Shown here piece after piece: positions 1-10,512 of a stretch of 64,000 nt of DNA. The position numbers and the translations under genes are program-made. This DNA comes from an uncultured Verrucomicrobiales bacterium (GTDB lineage Bacteria; Verrucomicrobiota; Verrucomicrobiia; Verrucomicrobiales; Akkermansiaceae). The notes under the pieces were generated by a model, which had not been told where the DNA came from, did not search any database, and saw nothing but the letters and a program-made list of their open reading frames with translations. Where the stretch lies: contig CAJQKQ010000008.1 in NCBI GenBank assembly GCA_905478925.1, positions 42,402 to 106,401 on the forward strand, given 5' to 3'. Position 1 is the first letter of the stretch. Each line of letters begins with the position of its first letter.

Positions 1-11
1 GAGATTCGAAC

Positions 12-1202
12 ATGCAGAAAGCGCTGTCTTGGATTCTCGCCTTCATAGGTTTTGCAGGTTTCGTTCGCGCAGAGTGGATCGAACTGCCATGGCCGCAGTT
101 GGGTGCGAGTCTTCCGATCTGGAAGCCAGATAACTTTGATCCCTCCAAGCGCTATCCGGCCATCGTTTATTATCACGGCACTGGCGGCACTCCCACGGCC
201 TCATACATGCACCGGGCTACGGAGGGTAAGGGTTTCATCTTGGTGGGCATGACCTACCTCCATAAAAGTGGCTTTGAATACTCGGATGGCGAAATTGCGG
301 ATTCACTCGGAATGCTGAATGCACTCAAAAAGACTTTGATAAAATCCCTCGCGGTAGATCCACAGCGGATCTACGTCGGCGGCTTCAGCAAGGGAGGTTG
401 GCACACCGCCATGCTGCTGGATCGCGATCGCAGCCTCGCTGGAGGAATGATCTTGGGAGCGGGTGTGTTTGAGAAACGCGCGAAAGCTCGGGCTTTCTCC
501 AAGCAGCTTCCGGTTTTCCTCGGCTGCGGGCGCTACGACGGGAATTATCCGCAGGCGCTCGGCGCGCTCGTGCATTTCCGCAAGCTGGGAGCGGAGGTGA
601 CCTTGGACACCTGGCCAAGTATAGGGCATCAATTTCCCGAAGCTCCGCCCGAAGCCATGCGCCAATGGCTGAGGATGCGCGCCGGGGGGGCGGGACTGGA
701 GGTCGAGGCCGGGAAATGGATCTCGAAACGGCTCCTCGAACTGCATGCCATTTCCGATCCGGTGGAAAGCTGGTTCGCCCTTGAGGAGTTCGTCAGCTTG
801 CCCTTCGTGAAGTTTTTCGGAGTTACTGCGGAGAAGTCCGCCCGCGAAAAGATCACGGATCTGCTCACAAATCCTGCGGTGGCCACCGAGAAAAAATGGC
901 GAGGCGAATCCCGGAAAATCCTCGCTCGCGAGAGCCGCGACCGCTTGCTCGGGACTCTGAAAGCCGCATCGACGGCTCATGCGGTGCTGGCGCAAAAAGC
1001 GGCTGGAACCCGTGCGGGGGCGGATGCGGTCCGCGATCTCGAACGCACCCAGAAACTCCTCAAGACGGCGAAGGTCGTGACCCGGCCCGGAAAGCCCGCG
1101 GCGCACCCCATCACCCCTGAGCTACGCCCTTCGGCGCCTTCCACCAACCCCGACCGCAGTCCGTTCCTTCCCCCTGGTATCAAGGTGAAACCGGCGAAGT
1201 AA
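12..1202 (+). CDS. exported alpha/beta hydrolase (esterase-like)
   Basis: A 396-residue protein with a signal peptide at residues 1-20, so probably exported. An alpha/beta-hydrolase core follows: an oxyanion-hole motif HGTGG (55-59), a nucleophile elbow GGFSKGG with Ser126, and a plausible acid and base at Asp176 (CGRYDG) and His206 (SIGHQFP). The arrangement resembles secreted esterases of the PHB-depolymerase/feruloyl-esterase group, but the substrate cannot be read from sequence. Residues from about 230 to the end form a charged extension with a proline-rich tail that I do not recognise. The gene stands alone. No RBS can be judged because the window begins 11 bases upstream. Confidence 0.8.
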   Translation: MQKALSWILAFIGFAGFVRAEWIELPWPQLGASLPIWKPDNFDPSKRYPAIVYYHGTGGTPTASYMHRATEGKGFILVGMTYLHKSGFEYSDGEIADSLGMLNALKKTLIKSLAVDPQRIYVGGFSKGGWHTAMLLDRDRSLAGGMILGAGVFEKRAKARAFSKQLPVFLGCGRYDGNYPQALGALVHFRKLGAEVTLDTWPSIGHQFPEAPPEAMRQWLRMRAGGAGLEVEAGKWISKRLLELHAISDPVESWFALEEFVSLPFVKFFGVTAEKSAREKITDLLTNPAVATEKKWRGESRKILARESRDRLLGTLKAASTAHAVLAQKAAGTRAGADAVRDLERTQKLLKTAKVVTRPGKPAAHPITPELRPSAPSTNPDRSPFLPPGIKVKPAK

Positions 1203-1417
1203 CGAGTTTGTGCGCATTTCCGTTGTGCTGAGCGTTTCTTTTCCGCAATTGAGGCCGTGAGCACGCAACCAGACAATCCGCATCCCGGGGGGAGCATGAT
1301 CGCCGACCTCAAGCTTCCAGTCCGGAACTGCTCTGGGCGTTCTGCGGGGTCGTTGCTACGGGGCTGATCCTGGTGCAGCCGATGGCTGTGGGGTGATGGT
1401 TTTGACGTGCTTCAGAT

Positions 1418-1491
1418 TGTAAGCGAACGAGTGCATTCGTATTCCTGTATGCGATCGATTACATAAATTATATTGCATATGTTCGCTTACA
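1418..1491 (+). promoter_or_regulatory. inverted repeat and candidate promoter upstream of hipB
   Basis: A perfect 11-bp inverted repeat (TGTAAGCGAAC at 1418-1428, GTTCGCTTACA at 1481-1491) brackets an AT-rich stretch containing a possible -10 box TATATT at 1469-1474. It ends 15 bases before the hipB start, where a HipB-type autorepressor would bind. The operator role is inferred. The rest of the 300-base gap (1203-1417) holds no convincing gene; a short stretch around 1330-1395 could encode a hydrophobic tail but has no start of its own. Confidence 0.5.
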
Positions 1492-1506
1492 TGCTGCTTT
1501 TTTGCC

Positions 1507-1761
1507 GTGAGGATGAAATTGGTCAGGTCGGTCGGTGCGTTGGTGCGCGACCAGCGCAAGCAACGAGGTTTGTCTCAAGGGCAACTTGCCGAGAAGGTCG
1601 GCGTGAGCCGACTTTGGGTAGGCCATCTGGAGAAAGGGAAAGAGTCTGTGGAACTGGGGTTGGTTCTCAGAACATTACGCGTCCTGGAATTGGCGGTTGA
1701 TGTCTCGCGTTTGGAGAGCTTACGGCTTGATGTGCTAGATCCTAGGAGCCAAAGGCCATGA
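1507..1761 (+). CDS. hipB: HipB-like XRE-family antitoxin/regulator
   Basis: An 84-residue protein with a cro/C1-type helix-turn-helix at about residues 14-50 (RGLSQGQLAEKVGVSR, then HLEKGKESVEL). HipB proteins of this size bind operators in their own promoter and neutralise the HipA kinase. The start may be GTG at 1507 or ATG at 1513. The stop overlaps the next gene's start (ATGA at 1758-1761), the translational coupling usual for toxin-antitoxin pairs. An inverted repeat lies just upstream. Confidence 0.8.
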   Translation: MRMKLVRSVGALVRDQRKQRGLSQGQLAEKVGVSRLWVGHLEKGKESVELGLVLRTLRVLELAVDVSRLESLRLDVLDPRSQRP

Positions 1762-2543
1762 CCGATTCGCTGCATATCCTGCATGGGGACGAGCTTGTCG
1801 GTCGCATCGACTACGAGCGGAAGAGGGATGCGATTTCGCTCCACTATGAGGACGAGTGGCGTTTCGGTGCAGGAGGATTTCCGGTGTCGGTTGCGAAAAG
1901 CGAGGTGCTGAAAATCGGCGATATGAAGGTTCTCAATGTCGAGCGATACGATAGGCTGCCGGATGCCGCCGGTGTGCGGGTAGCCCGCCTGCATCAGGAG
2001 GATGTCTGCCAAGCATTGGGGCATTTACCCAATAGCAAGTATGAGAGTGAGGGCGGGCCTTCCGCATCGGACGTCGTTCGCCTGCTTCGCGCGGAATCAT
2101 CTGATTTTGAGGAAGATGTCTCTCGTTTCGTGATGGCATTGGCCATCAATTGGGTCATCTACGGTAGTGATGCCCATTCGAAAAACTACTCACTGATCCA
2201 TGTGCCGGGAAGTTATCTGAGGCTGGCTCCGCTTTACGACATCGCCTCCAACCTGCCCTATGAAGGAAACCCGAAATCTCGGAAGCACAAGTTGGCGATG
2301 AAAGTGGGCGGCGATTACCAGCTTCACCGGATAGCTCGGAAAAGCTGGCGGAAGTTTGCAGATGAAAGCGGTCTGGATCCGGTGATGGTGGATGTCAGCG
2401 TTGAGTTGATGATCGATAAGATCGAGAACCATGTGCGGGCTACGGCTGAGCAGGTTTCAAACCACTGCGAGACGGATTTCATCGAGGGGCTGTGCGGGAT
2501 GATATTGGAAAGGGTGGAAGTTTGTCGGGATGCGATGGGGTGA
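1758..2543 (+). CDS. hipA: HipA-family protein with internal deletion
   Basis: 261 residues, against about 430 for HipA serine/threonine kinases. Residues 1-47 match the HipA N-terminal subdomain. The sequence then jumps in frame to the C-lobe: ERYDR (62-66), HQEDVCQ (79-85), the catalytic GSDAHSKN (136-143, Asp138) and LYDIAS (Asp161). The middle segment, which in HipA carries the glycine-rich nucleotide-binding loop and the ATP-binding lysine, is missing. Catalytic-loop residues remain but phosphate binding should be lost, so kinase activity is doubtful. The reading frame is otherwise open. It may be a decaying toxin or a protein kept for HipB binding. Confidence 0.75.
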   Translation: MTDSLHILHGDELVGRIDYERKRDAISLHYEDEWRFGAGGFPVSVAKSEVLKIGDMKVLNVERYDRLPDAAGVRVARLHQEDVCQALGHLPNSKYESEGGPSASDVVRLLRAESSDFEEDVSRFVMALAINWVIYGSDAHSKNYSLIHVPGSYLRLAPLYDIASNLPYEGNPKSRKHKLAMKVGGDYQLHRIARKSWRKFADESGLDPVMVDVSVELMIDKIENHVRATAEQVSNHCETDFIEGLCGMILERVEVCRDAMG

Positions 2544-2615
2544 CGAGGCAGACTGGTGTCAGACTCTCCAATGAGGGACGATGCGGATTGCAAATCGTCG
2601 TCTGGCAGGTAGAGC

Positions 2616-4163
2616 TTGTGCATGGGTTCTTGGGATACGGCGGTGGAGGTTCTGGAAAATTCGGTGAAAGCCGGGGTGGGGGAGTTTGTGGTTTGCGGGG
2701 GCGCGCGCAATGCGGTGCTGCTTGAGGTGCTTTCCAGGATGGAGGCGGCGGGCAAGGTTCGGGTTTGGAGCCATTTCGAGGAGCGTTCGGCGGGGTTTTT
2801 CGCGTTGGGAAGGACGATGGTCACGGGGAAACCCTGCGGAGTGGTGGTGACAAGCGGGACGGCGGTTGCGGAGCTTCTGCCCGCCGTGGTGGAGGCGTTC
2901 TACCAGGCGAGGCCGCTGGTTCTCATCACGGCGGACAGGCCGGAGTCGTTTCGCGGTAGCGGTGCGCCGCAGGCGGTGGAGCAGGTGGGGATCTTCTCCG
3001 AGTATGCCGCTTGCGATCCCGGTAGCTGGGATGGCAAAGCTCCGCTGCACCTCAATGTGGAGCTCGGCGAGGATTTCGAACCCGGCGCAGAAACTTTTGC
3101 GGATCTCGATGCCGGGGATTTCTCCGTGGATTTCGGCAGGCCGAATGTCGGCGGGCTGGCGAAGTGGATTCGGGAGGGTTCGCTCCACGGTTTGGTTGTG
3201 ATGATAGCTGATCTTGAGCCCGATGAACAGGAGGAGGTATTCCATTTCTGCGAGACATTGGGCGCACCAGTGGTGGCGGAAGCGACGAGCGGGCTGCGCG
3301 AGGCGCTGCAACATCTCGCGGTGATCGGTGCGGATAGCGAACTGAAAAACTCTCCGCCATCGAAAGTGCTGCGGCTCGGCGGGGTGCCGAGCGGGCGTTT
3401 TTGGCGGGATCTTGAGGAAATGCCGAACGTCTCGGTCTGGTCCGTTTGCCGCAACGGCCTGCGTGGGCTTGGCAGGGAGGCCGAGGTGCTGAGGAGCTCG
3501 CTGGCCAGGGTTTTGCCCGCGATGGGTGAGGTGGAGGAGCTTGGTGATGTCTCGGATCGGCTCGAAGGGGTCGAGGGGCGAGGGCAGCGAATCGAGGAGG
3601 CGCTTGAGGCGTGTCCCGACAGCGAGGCCGGCTGGATCCGGACGCTTTCGGTTTTTGGCTCGATCGGGGAAAGTGTCTATCTCGGCAACAGCCTGCCGAT
3701 TCGCGAGTGGAATTGCTATGCGCAGTGGGAGCGCCCGGTGCGGACGGTGCGCGCAAATCGCGGAGCGAACGGGATCGATGGCCAGATCAGCTCCTGGCTT
3801 GGTGCGAGTGCCGCGGAGCAGAACGCGTGGGGGATTTTCGGCGATCTCACGGCGCTGTACGACATCGCGGGGCTGAAAATGCTCTCGCAGGTGGAGTGTC
3901 GGGGGCGGGTTCTCGTTGTGATTAACAACGGAGGCGGGAAGATTTTTGGGAATGTGCCGCGCTTGCAGGGCATGAGCGATTCCGCGAAAGCTTGGATGGC
4001 GGCGGAAACCCCGGCCGATTTCGGTGCGGTGGCGAAGGCTTTCGGGCTGGATCACCTATGTGTCACAAGGGTGGACGAGTTCGACGGGGTCGAAGACGGC
4101 GGGAAAGTGCTGCTGCTGGAGGTCGTTCCCGACGCTGTGCAGAGCAGGGATTTCTCCGGTTGA
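2616..4163 (+). CDS. menD: 2-succinyl-5-enolpyruvyl-6-hydroxy-3-cyclohexene-1-carboxylate synthase (MenD)
   Basis: A thiamine-diphosphate enzyme of menaquinone synthesis that joins isochorismate and 2-oxoglutarate to form SEPHCHC. At 515 residues it is near family length. Recognisable MenD blocks are HFEERSAGFFALG (about 50-62), TSGTAVAELLPAVVEAF, LITADRP with a GAPQAVEQ-like stretch, and a C-terminal NNGGGKIFGNVP that belongs to the ThDP/metal-binding region. The start may be 2616 or the ATG two codons later (MGSWDTAV). No other men gene is in the window. It implies menaquinone-dependent respiration. Confidence 0.9.
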   Translation: MCMGSWDTAVEVLENSVKAGVGEFVVCGGARNAVLLEVLSRMEAAGKVRVWSHFEERSAGFFALGRTMVTGKPCGVVVTSGTAVAELLPAVVEAFYQARPLVLITADRPESFRGSGAPQAVEQVGIFSEYAACDPGSWDGKAPLHLNVELGEDFEPGAETFADLDAGDFSVDFGRPNVGGLAKWIREGSLHGLVVMIADLEPDEQEEVFHFCETLGAPVVAEATSGLREALQHLAVIGADSELKNSPPSKVLRLGGVPSGRFWRDLEEMPNVSVWSVCRNGLRGLGREAEVLRSSLARVLPAMGEVEELGDVSDRLEGVEGRGQRIEEALEACPDSEAGWIRTLSVFGSIGESVYLGNSLPIREWNCYAQWERPVRTVRANRGANGIDGQISSWLGASAAEQNAWGIFGDLTALYDIAGLKMLSQVECRGRVLVVINNGGGKIFGNVPRLQGMSDSAKAWMAAETPADFGAVAKAFGLDHLCVTRVDEFDGVEDGGKVLLLEVVPDAVQSRDFSG

Positions 4164-4248
4164 AGCCCCCTGTGGGGAATATGATCGAAAATTTCGCTTG
4201 GAGGTTTGGCCTCGCCCTTTCTACCCTCCGGGAGCGAGACTCATTCCT

Positions 4249-7026
<2,778 letters not shown>

Positions 7027-7028
7027 AA

Positions 7029-7073
7029 CGTAGCTGGCGCATCCTGCGCCAGGCCGTTCGGGGGGATTCCAGC
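7029..7073 (+). repeat. 45-bp direct repeat, left copy flanking vapBC
   Basis: Identical over 45 bases to 7847-7891. It starts 2 bp after the efflux gene stop. It contains a hairpin TGGCGCA-TCC-TGCGCCA framed by TAGC and GGCCGT, the same architecture as the repeats at 17.8, 18.4 and 21.5 kb. The two copies bracket the vapBC module. Confidence 0.9.
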
Positions 7074-7201
7074 TCCCAGTCAACCACTGCGAGGAGCCAT
7101 GACGGCTCTTTAAACGGTCTGAGGTCAGAGTCCCCAGCCACGATTGTCCTGTGTAAAAACGAATTGCATCTTTGATGGACTAAGAGTAAGATTTTCCTAC
7201 G

Positions 7202-7438
7202 ATGACCACCGTTCTTTCACAAAAAGGCCAGATCGTCCTGCCCAGCGCCGTGCGCGAGCAACTGCACCTCGAGCCGGGGCAGGATTTTGAGGTCATCATC
7301 GAGGATGAGGACAGCATCACCCTTCGCCGTATCAATCGTCCGCCCAACCATGGCTTGGTGGATCATCTTCTTGCCTGTCCTTACCCGTTCGAGATTCCTC
7401 CGCGGGCAAAAGATTTTACCAAGCCGCTTTCTCTGTGA
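7202..7438 (+). CDS. vapB: VapB-type antitoxin (SpoVT/AbrB fold)
   Basis: A 78-residue protein with an AbrB/MazE-like swapped-hairpin DNA-binding domain at residues 1-47 (VLSQKGQIVLPSAVREQL, then PGQDFEVIIEDEDSITLRRI). The C-terminal tail (PFEIPPRAKDF) is the type of segment that occupies the cognate PIN toxin's active site. Its stop overlaps the vapC GTG start (GTGA). The pair sits as a cassette between two identical 45-bp repeats. Confidence 0.88.
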   Translation: MTTVLSQKGQIVLPSAVREQLHLEPGQDFEVIIEDEDSITLRRINRPPNHGLVDHLLACPYPFEIPPRAKDFTKPLSL

Positions 7439-7851
7439 GCTACCTCGTGGATACGAATGTCTTCAGCGAACTGGCCAAGACCAAACCGGATGCCCAAGTC
7501 GTCGCGTGGCTACGCGACCACGAACCGGATCTCTACCTGAGCACCATCACCATCGGCGAGCTCCGCCGTGGCATTGAGAAGCTTCCCGCCGGAAAGCGGA
7601 AAACGGCGTTACAAAGCTGGTTCACCGGCCTCTGCAAGCGGATGGAAGGTCGCATTCTTAGCTTTAACACGAGCACCGCCCACATCTGGGGGCAACTGGT
7701 GGCCGCATGGGACAAAAAGGGCATCAGCGTCCCTTCACTCGATAGTCAACTCGCCGCCACCGCGCATCGCCACAACCTGACCATGGTCACGCGGAATGTC
7801 CCTGATTTCCAGAACACGGGAGTAAAGATCTTTAATCCCTTTGCTCCGTAG
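7435..7851 (+). CDS. vapC: VapC-type PIN-domain ribonuclease toxin
   Basis: A 138-residue PIN domain. Acidic metal-binding residues are visible: Asp6 (LVDTN), Glu42 (TIGELRRG), Asp103 (SLDSQLAATA) and Asp124 near the end (VTRNVPDF). VapC toxins are Mg-dependent endoribonucleases that often cut tRNA or rRNA loops. The GTG start overlaps the vapB stop. The TAG stop at 7849-7851 lies inside the right-hand copy of the 45-bp repeat, so the repeat supplies the end of the gene. Confidence 0.88.
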   Translation: MSYLVDTNVFSELAKTKPDAQVVAWLRDHEPDLYLSTITIGELRRGIEKLPAGKRKTALQSWFTGLCKRMEGRILSFNTSTAHIWGQLVAAWDKKGISVPSLDSQLAATAHRHNLTMVTRNVPDFQNTGVKIFNPFAP

Positions 7852-7891
7852 CTGGCGCATCCTGCGCCAGGCCGTTCGGGGGGATTCCAGC
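7847..7891 (+). repeat. 45-bp direct repeat, right copy flanking vapBC
   Basis: Identical to 7029-7073. It contains the vapC stop codon. It is followed by CCCCCCGTAAAG, which completes a second hairpin with the preceding GGGGGG and makes this copy look more complete than the left one. Confidence 0.9.
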
Positions 7892-7920
7892 CCCCCGTAA
7901 AGTACAGCTACGCGACCGTC

Positions 7921-8061
7921 GGAGGCTCTGGACTGCTGCGGTTCATATCCGCAGCCTTCAGGGTGGATGTTGATTGCGCGGGAATACCCCGCAGCCACGA
8001 TCATCGACGCTTCCCGTGAGAGCTGGGAATAAGAATCCCAGCAGTCCAGAGCCTGCGGCGC
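7921..8061. repeat. composite palindromic repeat (inverted doublet)
   Basis: Two facing units. The left begins AGGCTCTGGACTGCTG and carries a hairpin CTGCGG-TTCATAT-CCGCAG. The right, on the opposite strand (8006-8061), begins with nearly the same word and carries CTGGGA-TTCTTAT-TCCCAG. The right unit recurs inverted at 19283-19337 with one substitution and one inserted T. It occupies the gap between vapC and the following pseudogene. I see no gene at 7892-8234. Confidence 0.8.
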
Positions 8062-8234
8062 AATTCCTCCGCAACATTCAAAAAGTAGGCGTCCGAAGGG
8101 GAAGTCACAAGGCGTTGGGAAAGCACCCACAATTTTGTTACCTGGCTTGTGATTATCAGAGACGTCAACGCAAAGAAATGAACTTGGATACGCCTAACAA
8201 GTGTAGAAGTAAGTCGCGGTGGCACCGCGTAAAC

Positions 8235-9073
8235 CTACTCAGGCTCAGTCAGCTTGATTTTCTCGTCCTTGTGCTTTGCAAGCAGGGCATCGAGCCGTGG
8301 CTCGATCTCGGCCTTGTTGCCCATGATCATCCAATAGCGGTATTCCAAGGTCGATTGGGGACCGAGTTTGACGGTGCCGATCGGAGCGAGATGCATGCAT
8401 GGAGAGTCCGTTGGTTTTGCGTTGGGGTTGTATTTCCCATGCGGACCGAAGTTCCAGTGGTTGTTTGCCGTGGGGCTGAATACCGTGATGCCCTGTCCGT
8501 TGTCTGCAAAACAGGCCATGATATTGAGTTTTGGATGGGCACGGCCCCATGGCGGTCCGGGTGCTTGTTTCACTTTCTCCCACGTACCATCGCCGAGGTA
8601 CATTTCGACGTTGCGGAACTTGCTGGTGAAGTAGCAGGCGGGAGTTCCTGATGCCGGGGAACGGCTTTGCCCCAGCTGTCGTTTTTGCTCCGTTTGCAGA
8701 TCAGGTGGTTGCTAACCTCGATGACATTCGGCATGTCCGCCACAATTTCCGTGATCTGCACCATGACTGCTTCGGCTTCCTCGTCGGGCATGTCCCACAG
8801 CTTCGGAACCATCTCGGCTTAGAGTCTCTTGCCGGCGTAATAGGATTGCTGCAGCAGTCGAACCGGGTCGTGAATGTTGATGCTGTTTTCAGGATGGTTT
8901 TTCCATGAAAGCCAGGTAACCGCCGCGGCCATGGAGCGATCGATTGCTATCTTCACTACTTGGTTGTCGATATGGAGCAGATCCGGCTTGGGGCTTTCCG
9001 GTTTCGCTTCCTAAGAGATCGCCAGCAGCAGGGCTGCTATTCCAATTTTAAGAAAACCGGTTTTGAGCTTCAT
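8235..9073 (-). pseudogene. decayed exported-protein gene
   Basis: Read from ATG at 9073, the strand encodes a signal peptide (MKLKTGFLKIGIAALLLAIS) followed at once by TAG, then a readable stretch ending SINIHDPVRLLQQSYYAGKRL and a second stop (TAA). VPKLWDMPDEEAEAVMVQIT follows, and a frameshift near 8640 separates HQELPPA from CYFTSKFRNVEMYLGDGTW. A last open stretch (MYLGDG to LTEPE) runs to 8235. The order looks like one exported protein of a Planctomycetes/Verrucomicrobia hypothetical family, with two nonsense codons, one frameshift and probably an internal deletion after GKRL. Function unknown. Confidence 0.8.
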
Positions 9074-9142
9074 CGGCAATAGCTATTCATAGGTCTGGTA
9101 TCCGGGCAACACCGATGTCCTTACAACTCCCTTGCGTGAATC

Positions 9143-9202
9143 GCGTGACTCCAGTCGCGCAAGACACCGCTCCATAAGTGACCGGCGCGACAGGAGTCAC
9201 GC
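9143..9202. repeat. 18-bp inverted repeat
   Basis: GCGTGACTCCAGTCGCGC at 9143-9160 and its near-complement GCGCGACAGGAGTCACGC at 9185-9202, with one central mismatch and a 24-base spacer. It sits between the decayed gene and the 3' end of the FG-GAP gene and resembles the other palindromic spacers here. Confidence 0.75.
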
Positions 9203-9244
9203 GTTCCTATTCTGGTCTATGCTGCACGAGATAGTCGGCGTGGG

Positions 9245-10480
9245 CTATTTCTGCAGGTGGACGAAGCAGCCCTTCTTGTTGCCTACGACGATGTCGGTCT
9301 TTTTGTCACCGTTCACGTCGGCGGCCATGACCTGGCAGCCGATACCGCTGTCATCATCGATGATCTCGGCGGTGTAGGAGGCTTTGCCGTCCTTGCGGTT
9401 CAGGAGAAATGCATAGAGGACGGCGGGTTCGTTCGGCTCCGGGTCGCCCTTGGGGCCGTGTGCCCAGAAGCGTTTGCCGGTGACGATGTCGATGGTGCCG
9501 TCGCTATTGATGTCGGCGATATCGATGCCGTGTGGCTGGGAGAAGGCGACGCCGGTGGAGCCTTTTTCATTCTTGGTATCGGTGAGCAGGTGTCGCGCCC
9601 ATGATCCGTCTTCCTTTTGCTCAAACCAGCAGAGGCCGAAGCCGTGGGCTTCGAGTGAGGTGATGACGTCGGTGCGGCCGTCGGCGTTGACATCGTAGCC
9701 ATACATCTGTGCCCCGCCTTTACCGAAGTCCATATCGTGGCGTTTCCATGGGGATTTCCCGTCCCAATCGGCGGGTTGTTCCCACCAGCCCTTGGCTTCG
9801 AGGATGTCGGTGAGGCCGTCGCCGTTGATATCGCCGTGGCCGATGCCGTGGGTGAAGCGCTGGTAGTCCTTTTTGTTCTCCGGGGAAATGGCGTTCCATT
9901 TCCATGCGGCATCGGGGTTGGCTGGATCGGAGGTGGCGTAGCCGACGGTGCCGTTGCTCATGCAGAGGAGGTTCAGGCGCTTGTCACCATCGATATCCGC
10001 GAGCATGGGGGATTCGTTGTCAGTGACGGCGATGGCGGTGTGACGAGACCACGAGCTTTCTGCTGTGCCGGGGTTCTCATACCAGAAGGTTTCCTTTCCA
10101 GGAAAGCCGATGACCAGGTAGTCGGGCCGACCATCGGCATTGAAGTCGCCGGAGTAGGAGAGGAAGTTGTCCGAGTATGCGTTCTTCTTGCTGAGTTCAC
10201 CCTCGAAGCCGGGAATTTTTTCTTCCCCGATATCGAAGTTTTTGGAGGCCGGATAGATCGTGTGGGTGGTTTTGAAATCCGGTCCCTCGAACCAATACGG
10301 ACCGGAGAGGATATCCATTTTGCCATCGGCATTTATATCCGCGACGCAGGCGCCCTCCGCCCAGAAATAGCGGGAGAGTTGGTGCTTCTCCCATTTTGCT
10401 GTGAGGGGGGCTGGCTTGGTCGAGATCACCGCCGTGGTAACTCCGGCGGCGGCGAGAAGGGGAAGGAGGATCGGCTTCAT
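9245..10480 (-). CDS. exported FG-GAP/VCBS-repeat protein
   Basis: 411 residues from ATG at 10480 (MKPILLPLLAAAGVTTAV, signal-peptide-like). At least seven calcium-binding DxNxDGxxD-type loops are visible, including DINADGKMD, DFNADGRPD, DINGDGLTD, DVNADGRTD and DINSDGTID, spaced as blades of an integrin-like beta-propeller. Such proteins are exported and bind ligands or carbohydrates; no catalytic residues are apparent. It lies 32 bases downstream of the next propeller gene on the same strand, so the two are probably co-transcribed. A longer upstream start is in frame but lacks a signal peptide. Confidence 0.8.
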   Translation of the reverse strand: MKPILLPLLAAAGVTTAVISTKPAPLTAKWEKHQLSRYFWAEGACVADINADGKMDILSGPYWFEGPDFKTTHTIYPASKNFDIGEEKIPGFEGELSKKNAYSDNFLSYSGDFNADGRPDYLVIGFPGKETFWYENPGTAESSWSRHTAIAVTDNESPMLADIDGDKRLNLLCMSNGTVGYATSDPANPDAAWKWNAISPENKKDYQRFTHGIGHGDINGDGLTDILEAKGWWEQPADWDGKSPWKRHDMDFGKGGAQMYGYDVNADGRTDVITSLEAHGFGLCWFEQKEDGSWARHLLTDTKNEKGSTGVAFSQPHGIDIADINSDGTIDIVTGKRFWAHGPKGDPEPNEPAVLYAFLLNRKDGKASYTAEIIDDDSGIGCQVMAADVNGDKKTDIVVGNKKGCFVHLQK

Positions 10481-10512
10481 GGCGGTGGTTTTCCGGAAAC
10501 CGGTTGCAGGGC

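Noticed and set aside
2559..4055. A long open reading frame on the strand opposite menD.
   Set aside because: Its translation is low-complexity (many His, Arg, Pro) and shadows a well-supported menD gene with GC-rich third positions.
8215..8229. Sequence CGCGGTGGCACCGCG resembles the conserved T-box riboswitch element.
   Set aside because: It is itself a 6-bp perfect palindrome (CGCGGT...ACCGCG), lies between convergent units and is not upstream of an aminoacyl-tRNA synthetase or amino-acid gene.
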